This document shows positions 29,114 to 40,068 of a stretch of DNA of 64,000 nucleotides, piece by piece. The notes beneath the pieces were generated by a model. It was not told the DNA's origin and searched no databases. It saw only the letters and a list, made by a program, of their open reading frames with translations. Source of the DNA: Caballeronia concitans (lineage in GTDB: Bacteria > Pseudomonadota > Gammaproteobacteria > Burkholderiales > Burkholderiaceae); assembly GCF_001544615.1 (NCBI RefSeq), contig NZ_FCNV02000015.1:1-64000 (forward strand), written 5' to 3'. A program made the translations under genes and the position numbers. Position 1 is the first letter of the stretch; each line of letters begins with the position of its first letter.

Positions 29114-29479
29114 ATGGATAAGACTCAATCTCGCCTGCGCCGCGCTCGTCAGACGCGTATCAAGATCGCTGAGCTGCAGGTCGCGCGTCTCGCCGTGCAT
29201 CGCACGAATACGCACATTTACGCTCAAGTGTTCTCGGCATGCGGCACGAAGGTGCTGGCAAGTGCCTCGACGCTGGAAGCCGAAGTGCGCGCTGAGCTGG
29301 CCGACAAGTCGGGCAAGGGCGGCAACATCAACGCTGCAACCCTGATCGGCAAGCGTATTGCCGAGAAGGCCAAGGCTGCCGGCATCGAATCCGTCGCCTT
29401 TGACCGCTCGGGTTTCCGCTACCACGGCCGCGTGAAGGCGCTGGCTGATGCGGCGCGCGAAGCCGGGCTCAAGTTCTAA
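29114..29479 (+). CDS. rplR: 50S ribosomal protein L18
   Basis: L18 binds 5S rRNA with L5. It has 121 residues; the C-terminal [20 protein letters not shown] is diagnostic. Confidence 0.97.
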   Translation: MDKTQSRLRRARQTRIKIAELQVARLAVHRTNTHIYAQVFSACGTKVLASASTLEAEVRAELADKSGKGGNINAATLIGKRIAEKAKAAGIESVAFDRSGFRYHGRVKALADAAREAGLKF

Positions 29480-29493
29480 GGGAAGAATTCGTC

Positions 29494-30012
29494 ATGGCAA
29501 AGATGCAAGCGAAAGTTCAGGCTGACGAACGCGACGACGGCCTGCGCGAAAAGATGATTTCGGTCAACCGCGTGACCAAGGTCGTGAAGGGTGGCCGGAT
29601 TCTCGGCTTCGCCGCACTGACCGTGGTTGGCGACGGCGATGGCCGCGTCGGCATGGGCAAGGGCAAGGCGAAGGAAGTTCCGGTTGCCGTTCAGAAGGCA
29701 ATGGAACAAGCCCGCCGCAACATGTTCAAGGTGCCGCTCAAGAACGGTACGTTGCAACACGAAGTGCACGGCAAGCATGGCGCTTCCGCTGTTCTCCTCG
29801 CTCCGGCGAAGGACGGTACGGGCGTGATCGCTGGTGGCCCGATGCGCGCAGTGTTCGACGTGATGGGCGTGCAGAACGTGGTGGCCAAGAGCCACGGCTC
29901 GACGAACCCGTACAACCTCGTTCGTGCAACGCTCGACGGTCTGCGCAAGCAATCGACCCCGAGCGACATCGCGGCGAAGCGCGGCAAGTCCGTCGAAGAT
30001 ATTTTGGGCTAA
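29494..30012 (+). CDS. rpsE: 30S ribosomal protein S5
   Basis: S5 contributes to decoding accuracy and the mRNA entry site. It has 172 residues with [20 protein letters not shown] and the glycine-rich loop [14 protein letters not shown], wild type at spectinomycin-resistance positions as far as I can judge. Confidence 0.97.
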
Positions 30013-30026
30013 GCCTCGAGGTCATC

Positions 30027-30209
30027 ATGTCTGAGAAAACTGTCAAGGTTCAGCTCGTGAAGAGCCTGATCGGGACTCGCGAATCGCACCGTGCAACGGT
30101 GCGTGGCCTCGGCCTGCGCCGCCTCAACTCGGTTAGCGAGCTGCAGGACACGCCGGCTGTGCGCGGGATGATCAACAAGGTTTCGTACCTCGTTAAGGTC
30201 ATCGGCTAA
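30027..30209 (+). CDS. rpmD: 50S ribosomal protein L30
   Basis: L30 is a 60-residue protein beginning [18 protein letters not shown]. It lies between rpsE and rplO in the standard spc order. Confidence 0.96.
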
Positions 30210-30240
30210 GCGGCCGACCCACGGATCCAAGGAGTTGAAC

Positions 30241-30675
30241 ATGGAATTGAATAACCTGAAGCCGGCGGAAGGCGCGAAGCACGCTAAGCGTCGCGTCGGT
30301 CGCGGCATCGGTTCGGGCCTCGGCAAGACCGCGGGCCGCGGCCACAAGGGTCAGAAATCGCGTTCGGGCGGCTTCCACAAGGTTGGCTTCGAAGGCGGTC
30401 AGATGCCGCTGCAGCGTCGCCTGCCGAAGCGTGGCTTCACCTCGCTGACGAAGGAATTCGTCGGTGAAGTGCGCCTCGCCGATCTGGAAAAGCTGCCGGT
30501 CGACGAAATCGATCTGCTGGCGCTGAAGCAAGCGGGTCTGGTCGGCGAGCTCATCAAGAGCGCGAAGATCATCAAGACCGGCGAGATCACCCGCAAGGTC
30601 ACGGTGAAGGGTCTGACGGCAACGAAGGGCGCCCGTGAGGCAATCGAAGCCGCTGGCGGCTCGTTCGCCGAGTAA
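30241..30675 (+). CDS. rplO: 50S ribosomal protein L15
   Basis: L15 is a late assembly protein with a glycine-rich N-terminus that threads through 23S rRNA. The ATG at 30241 follows AAGGAG by 6 bases and gives 144 residues starting [20 protein letters not shown]. secY follows after 41 bases. Confidence 0.97.
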   Translation: MELNNLKPAEGAKHAKRRVGRGIGSGLGKTAGRGHKGQKSRSGGFHKVGFEGGQMPLQRRLPKRGFTSLTKEFVGEVRLADLEKLPVDEIDLLALKQAGLVGELIKSAKIIKTGEITRKVTVKGLTATKGAREAIEAAGGSFAE

Positions 30676-30716
30676 CGCGCTTTAGCCGTTACTAGCACTA
30701 GCATCGGAGAAGGTTC

Positions 30717-32063
30717 TTGGCTAACAGCCCGAGTCTCGCAAAACCCGGTCGAAGCGCGGCGAAATTCGGCGATCTGCGTCGGCGTGCAGTGTTCCTGCTG
30801 CTGGCGTTGATCGTCTACCGCATTGGTGCGCACATTCCGGTTCCCGGCATCGATCCGGATCAACTGGCCAAGCTGTTCCAGAGCCAGTCGGGCGGCATCC
30901 TTGGCATGTTCAACATGTTCTCGGGTGGCGCGCTGTCGCGATTCACGATCTTTGCACTGGGCATCATGCCCTACATTTCGGCGTCGATCATCATGCAGTT
31001 GCTGTCGATCGTATCGCCGCAGATGGAGGCGCTGAAGAAGGAAGGGCAGGCGGGGCAACGGAAGATCACGCAGTACACGCGTATCTTCACCGTGGTGCTC
31101 GCGACCTTCCAGGCGTTCGGTATCGCGGTGGCGCTGGAGAACCAGCCCGCTCTGGTGCTGGATCCCGGCATGGTGTTCCGGCTGACGACGGTCGTCACGC
31201 TGGTGACGGGCACGATGTTCCTGATGTGGCTGGGTGAGCAGATCACGGAGCGCGGTCTCGGCAACGGCATCTCGATCATCATCTTCGGTGGTATCGCGGC
31301 GGGCTTCCCGAACGCGATCGGCGGTTTGTTCGAGCTTGTCCGCACCGGTTCGATGAGCATCATCTCGGCGATCATCATCGTCGTGCTGATCGCGGCGGTC
31401 ACGTATCTGGTCGTGTTCATCGAACGCGGTCAGCGCAAGATCCTCGTGAACTATGCGAAGCGCCAGGTCGGTAACAAGATTTACGGCGGACAGTCGTCTC
31501 ATCTGCCGCTGAAGTTGAATATGTCGGGTGTGATTCCGCCGATCTTCGCGTCGTCGATCATCCTCTTCCCGGCAACCATCCTGAACTGGTTCAGTTCGGG
31601 GTCGCGTACCGGCTGGTTCGCGAACACGCTGCACAACGTGGCCGAGGCCATCAAGCCCGGTCAGCCCGTGTACGTGCTGCTGTATGCGTTGGCGATTGTT
31701 TTCTTCTGCTTCTTCTACACCGCACTGGTGTTCAACAGCCGGGAAACCGCCGACAACTTGAAGAAGAGCGGTGCTTTCGTTCCGGGTATCCGTCCGGGCG
31801 ATCAGACTGCACGGTATATCGACCGCATCCTCACGCGTTTGACGCTGGCCGGTGCGATCTACATTGTGTTCGTGTGCCTGTTGCCTGAGTTCTTGGTGTT
31901 GCGCTGGAACGTGCCGTTTTATTTTGGTGGAACGTCGCTGCTGATCATTGTCGTCGTCACGATGGACTTCATGGCTCAGGTGCAGTCGTACGTTATGTCG
32001 CAACAATATGAATCGCTGCTCAAGAAGGCAAACTTCAAGGGCGGCAACGTCCCGATGCGTTAA
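30717..32063 (+). CDS. secY: Preprotein translocase subunit SecY
   Basis: SecY is the protein-conducting channel of the inner membrane and partners SecE, encoded at 1921-2301. The 448-residue protein has about ten membrane helices, a plug region after helix 1 ([13 protein letters not shown]) and the cytoplasmic loop with [17 protein letters not shown]. The start is a rare TTG, supported by GGAGAAGG 6 bases upstream and by the conserved [13 protein letters not shown]-terminus. No upstream ATG fits. Confidence 0.96.
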   Translation: MANSPSLAKPGRSAAKFGDLRRRAVFLLLALIVYRIGAHIPVPGIDPDQLAKLFQSQSGGILGMFNMFSGGALSRFTIFALGIMPYISASIIMQLLSIVSPQMEALKKEGQAGQRKITQYTRIFTVVLATFQAFGIAVALENQPALVLDPGMVFRLTTVVTLVTGTMFLMWLGEQITERGLGNGISIIIFGGIAAGFPNAIGGLFELVRTGSMSIISAIIIVVLIAAVTYLVVFIERGQRKILVNYAKRQVGNKIYGGQSSHLPLKLNMSGVIPPIFASSIILFPATILNWFSSGSRTGWFANTLHNVAEAIKPGQPVYVLLYALAIVFFCFFYTALVFNSRETADNLKKSGAFVPGIRPGDQTARYIDRILTRLTLAGAIYIVFVCLLPEFLVLRWNVPFYFGGTSLLIIVVVTMDFMAQVQSYVMSQQYESLLKKANFKGGNVPMR

Positions 32064-32072
32064 TTAAGGACC

Positions 32073-32291
32073 ATGGCCAAAGACGATGTAATCCAGATGC
32101 AGGGCGAGGTCATCGAAAACCTCCCCAACGCTACTTTCCGGGTGAAGTTGGAAAATGGCCATGTCGTCCTGGGACACATTTCTGGAAAGATGCGGATGCA
32201 CTACATCCGCATCCTGCCAGGCGACAAGGTTACGGTTGAATTGACGCCTTACGATCTGTCTCGTGCACGGATCGTGTTCCGGGCGAAGTGA
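32073..32291 (+). CDS. infA: Translation initiation factor IF-1
   Basis: IF-1 is an OB-fold protein that blocks the A site during initiation. The 72-residue protein contains [20 protein letters not shown] and [16 protein letters not shown]. It sits between secY and rpmJ, as in many betaproteobacteria. A second infA may exist elsewhere in such genomes; I cannot see that here. Confidence 0.97.
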   Translation: MAKDDVIQMQGEVIENLPNATFRVKLENGHVVLGHISGKMRMHYIRILPGDKVTVELTPYDLSRARIVFRAK

Positions 32292-32311
32292 TTTGAAAAA
32301 AGGGTAATATC

Positions 32312-32428
32312 ATGAAAGTGATGGCATCGGTTAAGCGCATTTGCCGCAATTGCAAGATCATCAAGCGCAAGGGCGTTGTGCGCGTGATTTGCAGCTCTGA
32401 TCCGCGCCACAAACAGCGTCAAGGCTGA
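32312..32428 (+). CDS. rpmJ: 50S ribosomal protein L36 (zinc-binding type)
   Basis: This short gene encodes 38 residues, [14 protein letters not shown] and onward, ending HKQRQG. Cys11, Cys14, Cys27 and His33 form the zinc ribbon of the C+ type L36, so the protein should need zinc. AGGGTAATATC lies upstream. Position between infA and rpsM matches the standard order. Confidence 0.96.
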
Positions 32429-32469
32429 ACGCCGCGCTTTTGCTTGCGCTTTTTGTTTGAGGAAAAACA

Positions 32470-32835
32470 ATGGCTCGTATCGCAGGGGTTAACATCCCGA
32501 ATCACCAGCATACCGAGATCGGCCTGACGGCAATCTTCGGCATCGGACGCACGCGTTCCCGCGGCATTTGCACCGCTGCTGGTGTGGAATTTTCGAAGAA
32601 GGTCAAGGACCTCACCGACGCAGACCTCGAAAAGCTGCGTGACGAAGTGGGCAAGTTCATCGTCGAAGGCGACCTGCGCCGTGAAGTGACGATGAACATC
32701 AAGCGCCTGATGGACTTGGGTTGCTACCGCGGCATGCGTCATCGCAAGGGCCTACCCCTGCGTGGCCAGCGTACGCGCACCAACGCCCGTACTCGCAAGG
32801 GTCCGCGTCGTGCAGCGCAATCGCTGAAGAAGTAA
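32470..32835 (+). CDS. rpsM: 30S ribosomal protein S13
   Basis: S13 contacts the 50S subunit and P-site tRNA. It has 121 residues beginning [20 protein letters not shown]; the basic tail [16 protein letters not shown] is intact. GAGGAAAAAC precedes the ATG. It begins the alpha operon portion. Confidence 0.97.
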   Translation: MARIAGVNIPNHQHTEIGLTAIFGIGRTRSRGICTAAGVEFSKKVKDLTDADLEKLRDEVGKFIVEGDLRREVTMNIKRLMDLGCYRGMRHRKGLPLRGQRTRTNARTRKGPRRAAQSLKK

Positions 32836-32863
32836 GCGGAACTGACAGTTACAGGAAAACGTA

Positions 32864-33268
32864 ATGGCTAAGGCTTCGAACAACTCCGCGGCGCAACGCG
32901 TTCGCAAGAAGGTCAAGAAGAACGTCGCCGAGGGCGTGGTTCACGTTCACGCGTCGTTCAACAACACCATTATCACGATCACCGACCGTCAAGGTAACGC
33001 GCTGGCATGGGCGACCTCGGGTGGTCAGGGCTTCAAGGGCTCGCGTAAGTCGACGCCGTTTGCAGCTCAGGTCGCAGCCGAGTCGGCTGGCCGCGTGGCA
33101 ATGGAATACGGCGTGAAGAACCTCGAAGTGCGGATCAAGGGCCCCGGTCCTGGCCGTGAATCGGCGGTACGCGCGCTGCATGGTCTTGGCATCAAGATCA
33201 CCGCGATCTCCGACGTGACGCCGGTCCCGCACAACGGCTGCCGTCCGCCGAAGCGCCGCCGCATCTAA
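32864..33268 (+). CDS. rpsK: 30S ribosomal protein S11
   Basis: S11 lies at the platform near the mRNA exit. It has 134 residues, with [20 protein letters not shown] and the closing [24 protein letters not shown] precedes the ATG. Confidence 0.97.
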   Translation: MAKASNNSAAQRVRKKVKKNVAEGVVHVHASFNNTIITITDRQGNALAWATSGGQGFKGSRKSTPFAAQVAAESAGRVAMEYGVKNLEVRIKGPGPGRESAVRALHGLGIKITAISDVTPVPHNGCRPPKRRRI

Positions 33269-33415
33269 CGCGACGACGCAACCGCATGTTCCTGCTGATG
33301 CGTGAGTATCGGCGGGTTTCGTGCGTGATGAATTTGACTAAGCCCACCGTTCGACCCAAAGGGGTTCGGACTAGCGCGAACGAAAGCTCGCGTGATCAAT
33401 TATCAAGGATTTAAC

Positions 33416-34039
33416 GTGGCACGCTATACCGGTCCTAAAGCCAAGCTGTCCCGCCGTGAAGGCACCGATCTGTTCCTGAAGAGCGCACGCCGTTCGCTCG
33501 CCGACAAGTGCAAGCTCGACAGCAAGCCCGGTCAACATGGCCGCACCTCGGGCGCACGTACGTCCGACTACGGCACCCAGTTGCGCGAAAAGCAGAAAGT
33601 GAAGCGTATCTACGGCGTGCTGGAACGTCAGTTCCGCCGCTACTTCGCTGAAGCCGACCGCCGCAAGGGCCCGACGGGCGAAAACCTGCTGCAATTGCTC
33701 GAGTCGCGTCTCGACAACGTCGTGTATCGCATGGGCTTCGGCTCGACGCGCGCTGAAGCACGTCAGCTCGTGAGCCACAAGTCGATCATGGTGAACGGTC
33801 AAGTGACCAACATCCCGTCGATGCAAGTCAAGTCGGGCGACGTCGTCTCCGTTCGCGAGCAGTCGCGCAAGCAAGCTCGTATCGTCGAGGCGCTCTCGCT
33901 GGCCGAGCAAGGCGGAATGCCGAGCTGGGTGTCGGTCGATGCGAAGAAGTTCGAAGGAACGTTCAAGTCGATGCCGGAGCGCAGCGATATCGCTGGCGAC
34001 ATCAACGAAAGCCTGATCGTCGAATTGTATTCGCGTTAA
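33416..34039 (+). CDS. rpsD: 30S ribosomal protein S4
   Basis: S4 initiates 30S assembly and, in E. coli, represses the alpha operon. The GTG at 33416 is preferred: AAGGAT lies 6 bases upstream and the product begins [20 protein letters not shown], giving 207 residues against 206 in E. coli. An ATG 24 bases upstream would add an unconserved MINYQGFN. The 147-nt leader holds small hairpins, among them CGCGA/TCGCG. Confidence 0.96.
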   Translation: MARYTGPKAKLSRREGTDLFLKSARRSLADKCKLDSKPGQHGRTSGARTSDYGTQLREKQKVKRIYGVLERQFRRYFAEADRRKGPTGENLLQLLESRLDNVVYRMGFGSTRAEARQLVSHKSIMVNGQVTNIPSMQVKSGDVVSVREQSRKQARIVEALSLAEQGGMPSWVSVDAKKFEGTFKSMPERSDIAGDINESLIVELYSR

Positions 34040-34059
34040 TCGCGCGGTAATCGGATTAG

Positions 34060-34115
34060 CAGCCGGGGAGCCCGATTGCTCGTGGCAAATGGGCATCCTC
34101 GGCTGTTTAATTTTC
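34060..34115 (+). terminator. Attenuator-like hairpin between rpsD and rpoA
   Basis: A 14-bp stem with one bulged A pairs 34060-34073 with 34091-34105, has a 17-nt loop, and is followed by TTTAATTTTC. It has the shape of an intrinsic terminator yet lies inside the alpha operon. It could set the level of RNA polymerase alpha relative to ribosomal proteins. Confidence 0.6.
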
Positions 34116-34175
34116 AGGTTGTTACCGGTCAGCCTTATCGGTGTAACGAGCCGAGGGTATTGAAAAGGAAAACCT

Positions 34176-35153
34176 ATGCAAACCAGTTTGTTGAAGCCCA
34201 AGATCATTGCAGTTGAATCGCTTGGTGAAAGCCACGCGAAAGTGGTTATGGAGCCGTTCGAACGCGGCTATGGCCACACCTTGGGTAACGCGCTCCGGCG
34301 CGTGCTGCTGTCGTCGATGGTGGGCTATGCGCCGACCGAAGTGACGATCGCAGGCGTCGTGCACGAATACTCGACGCTCGATGGTGTGCAAGAGGATGTG
34401 GTCAACCTGCTGTTGAACCTGAAGGGTGTCGTCTTCAAGCTGCACAACCGCGACGAAGTCACGGTGACGCTGCGCAAGGAAGGCGAAGGCGTGGTCACGG
34501 CCGGCGATATCGAACTCGCGCACGATTGCGAGGTCATCAACCCGGATCACGTGATTGCTCACCTGTCGAAGGGCGGCAAGCTCGACGTTCAGATCAAGAT
34601 CGAGAAGGGCCGTGGTTACGTGCCCGGCAACGTGCGTCGCTACGGCGAAGAGTCGGCGAAGATCATCGGCCGTATCGTGCTGGACGCGTCGTTCTCGCCG
34701 GTGCGTCGCGTGAGCTACGCCGTGGAAAGCGCGCGTGTTGAACAGCGTACCGACCTCGACAAGCTCGTGATGAACATCGAAACCAACGGTGTGATTTCGC
34801 CGGAAGAAGCGATCCGTCAATCGGCGCGCATTCTGGTCGATCAACTGTCGGTGTTCGCAGCCCTGGAAGGCACGGAAGCCGCAGCGGAAGCGCCGTCGCG
34901 TGCGCCGCAGATCGATCCGATCCTGCTGCGTCCGGTGGACGATCTCGAACTCACGGTTCGTTCCGCGAACTGCCTGAAGGCCGAGAACATCTACTACATC
35001 GGCGACCTGATCCAGCGCACGGAAAACGAGCTGCTGAAGACGCCGAACCTTGGTCGCAAGTCGCTGAACGAGATCAAGGAAGTGTTGGCTTCGCGTGGCC
35101 TGACGCTCGGCATGAAGCTCGAGAACTGGCCGCCGGCAGGGTTGGACAAGTAA
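34176..35153 (+). CDS. rpoA: DNA-directed RNA polymerase alpha subunit
   Basis: Alpha dimerises to nucleate RNA polymerase assembly. The N-terminal domain covers about residues 1-235, with [17 protein letters not shown] flexible linker leads to the C-terminal domain (about 250-325), which binds UP elements and activators. The 325-residue length is normal. AAAAGGAAAACCT precedes the ATG. rplQ follows after 155 bases with its own promoter-like element. Confidence 0.98.
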   Translation: MQTSLLKPKIIAVESLGESHAKVVMEPFERGYGHTLGNALRRVLLSSMVGYAPTEVTIAGVVHEYSTLDGVQEDVVNLLLNLKGVVFKLHNRDEVTVTLRKEGEGVVTAGDIELAHDCEVINPDHVIAHLSKGGKLDVQIKIEKGRGYVPGNVRRYGEESAKIIGRIVLDASFSPVRRVSYAVESARVEQRTDLDKLVMNIETNGVISPEEAIRQSARILVDQLSVFAALEGTEAAAEAPSRAPQIDPILLRPVDDLELTVRSANCLKAENIYYIGDLIQRTENELLKTPNLGRKSLNEIKEVLASRGLTLGMKLENWPPAGLDK

Positions 35154-35182
35154 GTCGACCGTTAAGCGCGGTCACGCTGTAA

Positions 35183-35226
35183 CTGGCAAAGACGCGGATT
35201 TTGCTTTAAAATCCGCGTCTTGCTTT
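35183..35226 (+). promoter_or_regulatory. Promoter with hairpin-embedded -10 before rplQ
   Basis: CTGGCA (35183-35188), an 18-nt spacer and TAAAAT (35207-35212). The -10 overlaps the loop and right arm of a perfect 14-bp inverted repeat (35189-35202 and 35208-35221) followed by TGCTTTTTC. The repeat plus T-rich tract could terminate rpoA readthrough while the same DNA starts rplQ transcription. It resembles the elements before rplC and rplN. Confidence 0.6.
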
Positions 35227-35308
35227 TTCTTCGACCGGCCCGTGCGCCGCTGTTTCGCAGCAAAGCGCAATAGAAGAGCTGGATCAAAACTCGTTAAAGG
35301 AACTGAAA

Positions 35309-35704
35309 ATGCGTCATAAGCATGGTCTGCGGAAACTGAACCGCACGAGCAGCCACCGTCTGGCAATGCTCCGTAATATGTCGAACTCGCTGATCGAGCA
35401 CGAAGTCATCAAGACGACGCTGCCGAAGGCCAAGGAACTGCGCAAGGTCGTCGAGCCGCTGATCACGCTCGGCAAGAAGCCGTCGCTGGCAAACCGCCGC
35501 CTCGCGTTCAACCGCCTGCGCGATCGCGATTCCGTCGCGAAACTGTTCGACGTTCTCGGCCCGCGGTACGCGAACCGTCCGGGTGGCTACCTGAGCATCC
35601 TGAAGTTCGGCTTCCGCGTCGGCGACAACGCTCCGATGGCGCTGGTTCAACTGATGGATCGCCCGGAAGTTGAAGAGACCGAAGAAGTTCAGGAAGCTGA
35701 ATAA
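35309..35704 (+). CDS. rplQ: 50S ribosomal protein L17
   Basis: L17 lies near the tunnel exit. It has 131 residues, [20 protein letters not shown] at the start and an acidic tail, [12 protein letters not shown], at the end. It closes the ribosomal supercluster; a strong terminator follows. Confidence 0.97.
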   Translation: MRHKHGLRKLNRTSSHRLAMLRNMSNSLIEHEVIKTTLPKAKELRKVVEPLITLGKKPSLANRRLAFNRLRDRDSVAKLFDVLGPRYANRPGGYLSILKFGFRVGDNAPMALVQLMDRPEVEETEEVQEAE

Positions 35705-35722
35705 GTTCGGTAAGTAGTAAGC

Positions 35723-35750
35723 AAAAGGCCAAGCTCTGCTTGGCCTTTTT
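35723..35750 (+). terminator. Intrinsic terminator after rplQ
   Basis: AAAAGGCCAAG and CTTGGCCTTTT form an 11-bp stem (35723-35733 with 35739-35749), with a T run. It ends the S10-spc-alpha supercluster. Confidence 0.95.
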
Positions 35751-35807
35751 GTTTTTCGCGGCCGCGTTCGCAGCGGTTAGCGCCAAAAGGTGGGCGCCGG
35801 TCGCGAA

Positions 35808-35816
35808 TGCTACGAT
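35808..35816 (+). promoter_or_regulatory. Extended -10 promoter candidate for cutA-dsbD
   Basis: TGCTACGAT is an extended -10 (TG-N-TACGAT) 33 bases upstream of the cutA start. No good -35 is visible, which extended -10 promoters can lack. Confidence 0.4.
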
Positions 35817-35848
35817 ATCAGCCGTAGTCCGCTTTCCTGGAGCCGTAC

Positions 35849-36181
35849 GTGAACGTCCCCGTTATTCTGATGATGACGACGCTGCCCGATGCCGAATCGG
35901 CGACGGCGCTCGCGCAGGCGATCCTCGAAGCGCGGCTCGCGGCGTGCGTGACCCGGCTCGGCGCGGTCGAGTCGCAGTATCACTGGAAGGGCGCGCTCGA
36001 ATCGTCGGAAGAAGTGCAGTTGCTGCTGAAGACGAGCGTCGCACGCAGCGAAGAATTGCAGCGCTTCGTCGAAGCGCGGCATCCCTATGAAACGCCCGAA
36101 GTCCTCGTCTGGCAGGCGGAAGCGTCGCCGGGATACGGACAGTGGGTCAACGCAGAAACGCAGCGTCCTCTTCATGTTTGA
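35849..36181 (+). CDS. cutA: Divalent-cation tolerance protein CutA
   Basis: CutA1 is a small trimeric protein linked to copper and other metal tolerance; its exact biochemical role is unsettled. The 110-residue product has the family signature AACVTRLGAVESQYHWKGAL. The start is GTG with CTGGAG upstream. It overlaps dsbD by 8 bases, a conserved pairing in proteobacteria. Confidence 0.92.
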   Translation: MNVPVILMMTTLPDAESATALAQAILEARLAACVTRLGAVESQYHWKGALESSEEVQLLLKTSVARSEELQRFVEARHPYETPEVLVWQAEASPGYGQWVNAETQRPLHV

Positions 36182-38006
36182 GCTTTTCAGTACCGCCGCG
36201 CGCCGCGTGTTCGGCGCGTTCGTCCTGTTGATGATGTTCTGCGCCGTTGCAGGCATCGCGCGCGCGGACGACGACTTTCTCGACCCGGCCGTCGCGTTCA
36301 AGTTCAGCGCATCCGAACAGCCGGGGGAAGTGGACGTGCGATACAAGATCGCAGACGGCTACTACATGTACCGCGAGCGATTCGCGTTCGCGGTCAAGAG
36401 CGGCGACGCGAGCATCGGCGCGGCGCAATTGCCTGCCGGCAAAGTCCACTTCGACCAGACGTTCAACAAGGACGTCGAGACGTATCGCGGCGAACTCGTG
36501 ATTCGTATTCCCGTGGCGCAGGCGAAAGGGCCGTTCGAACTCGCGGTGACGTCGCAGGGCTGCGCGGAAAAGGGCATTTGCTATCCGCCGATGGAGCGCG
36601 TTTATCGCGTGAAAGGCGCGGCGCTGCAGGGGGCGGGCGCGTTGCGATCGACGGCGGCGGCGGATGACTCGCAGTCGTGGTTCGAACGCGCAACGAGCGC
36701 GGACTACGCGCAGTCGATGCTCCAGGGCGGCAGATTCTTCGCGGTCGTCGGGCTGTATTTCGTCGCGGGCATGGTGCTCAGTCTCTTGCCGTGCTCCTAC
36801 CCGATGATCCCGATCCTGTCCGCGATCATCGTCGGCGAAGGCGCACGCGCGACGCGCTCTCGCGGATTCGCGCTGTCCGCGTGCTACGTCGTCGGCATGG
36901 CGCTCGTCTATACCGCGCTCGGCGTGGCCGCCGCGCTGGTCGGGCAGAGTCTCGGCGCGTGGCTGCAAAACCCGTGGGTGCTCGGCGCATTCGGCGTGTT
37001 GCTGGCGGCTTTCGCCGTCGCGCTCATTTCGGGAATCGATATCGCGTTGCCCGAGCGGTGGCAGAGCAGCGTGAACGAAGCGTCGCAGAAGCGCACGGGC
37101 GGCAAGTTCGCCGCTGTCGCCGTGATGGGCGCGCTGTCCGCGCTCGTCGTGGGCGCGTGCATGACCGCGCCGCTCTTCGCGGTGCTCGCGTTCATCGCGC
37201 ATACGGGCGATGCCGTGCTCGGCGGGGCAGCGCTCTTCGCGATGGGCATCGGGCTCGGCGTGCCGCTGCTCGTCATCGGCCTGGGTGCGGGCGCGATTCT
37301 CCCGCGCGCCGGCGCCTGGATGGACGGCGTCAAAGTGTTCTTCGGCGTCGTGCTGCTCGCAGCGGCGCTGTGGATCGTCTGGCCGGTGATAGGCGGCGCC
37401 GCGCGGATGCTGCTCGCCGCGCTGTGGCTGCTGATCGCGGCTGCATCGCTCGGCTTGTTCGCGTCGGACACGGCCGCGCCGTCCAACGTGTGGAAGCGCC
37501 TCTCGCGCGGAATCGGCGCGGCATTCGCCGTCTGGGCCGCGACGCTGCTCGTCGGTCTGGCGGCGGGCTCGACCGATCCGCTTCGCCCGCTCGCGGTGCT
37601 GGCGTTGCGCGATGGCGCGTCGTCGGCGGTGGCCGCGCAGAAGCCGGGGCCGGTCTTCGCGCCGGTGCGGTCATCGTCGGAACTGGATTCGGCGGTCAAA
37701 GCTGCCGCGCGTCCCGCGATGCTCGACTTCTACGCCGACTGGTGCGTCTCCTGCAAGGAAATGGAGAGCCTGACGTTCTCCGATGCCCGGGTGCAAGCGC
37801 GTCTCGCGCAACTGAATTTGCTGCGCGCGGACGTCACCGCGAACAACGCCGACGATCAATTGCTCCTCAAGCGTTTCAGGCTGTTCGGCCCGCCGGGCAT
37901 CATTTTCTTCGATGCCCAGGGCAACGAAGTGGCGCGCGTGGTCGGCTATGAATCGGCGGACAGGTTCCTGAAAAGCCTCGACAAGCTCGGTCCTTCGAAC
38001 GGATGA
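36174..38006 (+). CDS. dsbD: Thiol:disulfide interchange protein DsbD
   Basis: DsbD carries electrons from cytoplasmic thioredoxin to periplasmic thiol proteins, including those of cytochrome c maturation. After a signal peptide ending near ARADD (about residue 25) comes the alpha domain with CAEKGIC near residue 126. The eight-helix beta domain has LLPCSYPMIP and VGACMTAPLF, each with a redox cysteine. The gamma domain is thioredoxin-like with DWCVSCKEME near residue 523. The ATG at 36174 gives 610 residues and lies inside the end of cutA; an upstream ATG would put a basic, non-signal extension in front. Confidence 0.95.
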   Translation: MFELFSTAARRVFGAFVLLMMFCAVAGIARADDDFLDPAVAFKFSASEQPGEVDVRYKIADGYYMYRERFAFAVKSGDASIGAAQLPAGKVHFDQTFNKDVETYRGELVIRIPVAQAKGPFELAVTSQGCAEKGICYPPMERVYRVKGAALQGAGALRSTAAADDSQSWFERATSADYAQSMLQGGRFFAVVGLYFVAGMVLSLLPCSYPMIPILSAIIVGEGARATRSRGFALSACYVVGMALVYTALGVAAALVGQSLGAWLQNPWVLGAFGVLLAAFAVALISGIDIALPERWQSSVNEASQKRTGGKFAAVAVMGALSALVVGACMTAPLFAVLAFIAHTGDAVLGGAALFAMGIGLGVPLLVIGLGAGAILPRAGAWMDGVKVFFGVVLLAAALWIVWPVIGGAARMLLAALWLLIAAASLGLFASDTAAPSNVWKRLSRGIGAAFAVWAATLLVGLAAGSTDPLRPLAVLALRDGASSAVAAQKPGPVFAPVRSSSELDSAVKAAARPAMLDFYADWCVSCKEMESLTFSDARVQARLAQLNLLRADVTANNADDQLLLKRFRLFGPPGIIFFDAQGNEVARVVGYESADRFLKSLDKLGPSNG

Positions 38007-38041
38007 AAAAAGGGCGATGCCGCGAAGCATCGCCCTTTTTT
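38006..38041 (+). terminator. Bidirectional terminator between dsbD and hemB
   Basis: A perfect 15-bp inverted repeat (38006-38020 and 38027-38041) with arms ending in six As and six Ts. It serves the converging dsbD and hemB transcripts. Confidence 0.95.
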
Positions 38042-38062
38042 CATCGACACGACTAAGAACGC

Positions 38063-39182
<1,120 letters not shown>

Positions 39183-39183
39183 G

Positions 39184-39288
39184 ATCGAGCAACGCGCTTG
39201 CGCCGCGCTCCCCGCTTCTCCTCCCTGAGCGGGTGCCTGTCGAAATTCGATAAGGCGATTGACCCGCCGTCATGCGGCGGGTTTTTTT
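39184..39288 (+). ncRNA. Candidate small RNA with anti-Shine-Dalgarno loop
   Basis: The plus strand of the hemB-engB spacer has an extended -10 (39169-39177), then a stem-loop CCCGCT (39211-39216) / AGCGGG (39228-39233) whose 11-nt loop contains CUCCUCCC, complementary to Shine-Dalgarno sequences, and finally an intrinsic terminator (39262-39288). No plus-strand gene exists here, so the terminator needs another explanation. Length would be about 105 nt. The start is inferred from the -10; expression is not shown by sequence alone. Confidence 0.45.
39262..39288 (+). terminator. Plus-strand intrinsic terminator in the hemB-engB spacer
   Basis: ACCCGCCG (39262-39269) and CGGCGGGT (39275-39282) form an 8-bp stem with loop TCATG and seven Ts after it. 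The T run is on the plus strand only, whereas both flanking genes are on the minus strand. Confidence 0.85.
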
Positions 39289-39320
39289 ATGCCCGCCTGC
39301 ATCCGCGTTGCCGGGGATTC

Positions 39321-39974
39321 CTACTCGGCAGCGCCTTCCGATGCCGCTTGCTCGGGCATCAGCCAGCTTTCGATCAGTTCGTGCGCTTCGTCGAGACCCG
39401 TGCGCTTGAGCGCCGAAAAGAGCTGCACGCTCAACTCACCGCGATACCCCGCCGCCTTGTATTCGCCAAACGCTTTCTGCGTGGCGCGAAGGGCGTTGGT
39501 CATCTCCTGTCGCGTCAATTTGTCGCATTTCGTGAGGAGCGCGTGGATCGGTTTGCCGGTGGGCGCGAACCAGTCGATCATGATGCGATCGAGTTCCGTC
39601 AGCGGACGGCGCGAGTCCATCATCAGGATCATGCCGCGCAACTGCGCGCGGCTTTGCAGATAGGTCGACAGCAACTGCTGCCAGTGCGCCTTCGCCGCGC
39701 CCGGCACTTCGGCGTAGCCGTAGCCGGGAAGATCGACGAGGTGCGCGACGGGCGCATCCTTCGGCCCGACGGAAAAGTAATTGATGTGCTGCGTGCGGCC
39801 CGGCGTCTTACTGGCGAACGCGAGCCGCTTCTGATTGCAAAGGATGTTGATCGCCGTCGACTTGCCCGCGTTCGAGCGTCCCGCAAACGCGATTTCGGGT
39901 TGCGGAGTCGGCGGAAGGTCGCGCAGATGATTGACCGTGGTGAAGAAGCGAGATTGATGGAGCAGAAATGACAT
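39321..39974 (-). CDS. engB: Ribosome biogenesis GTP-binding protein EngB (YihA/YsxC)
   Basis: EngB is an essential GTPase in 50S assembly. G1 is [10 protein letters not shown]3 DLPGYGYAE and G4 TKCDKLTR. The ATG at 39974 ([20 protein letters not shown]) gives 217 residues; the frame stays open 63 bases further upstream with no conserved sequence, and the true start has only a weak ribosome-binding site. A cytochrome c4 gene diverges from it. Confidence 0.94.
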   Translation of the reverse strand: MSFLLHQSRFFTTVNHLRDLPPTPQPEIAFAGRSNAGKSTAINILCNQKRLAFASKTPGRTQHINYFSVGPKDAPVAHLVDLPGYGYAEVPGAAKAHWQQLLSTYLQSRAQLRGMILMMDSRRPLTELDRIMIDWFAPTGKPIHALLTKCDKLTRQEMTNALRATQKAFGEYKAAGYRGELSVQLFSALKRTGLDEAHELIESWLMPEQAASEGAAE

Positions 39975-40068
39975 TGGCGGGCGATCGTGAAAGAGGCGAT
40001 GACTGAAGCCTTGAGAACCCCGGCAAATACTGGGCATGCCCCGACTGGCGTCTTTGCGTGTAGCGGGT

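Noticed and set aside
36677-37951. Plus-strand alternative frame within dsbD
   Set aside because: Arg-rich +1 shadow inside a membrane protein gene with correct domain structure.
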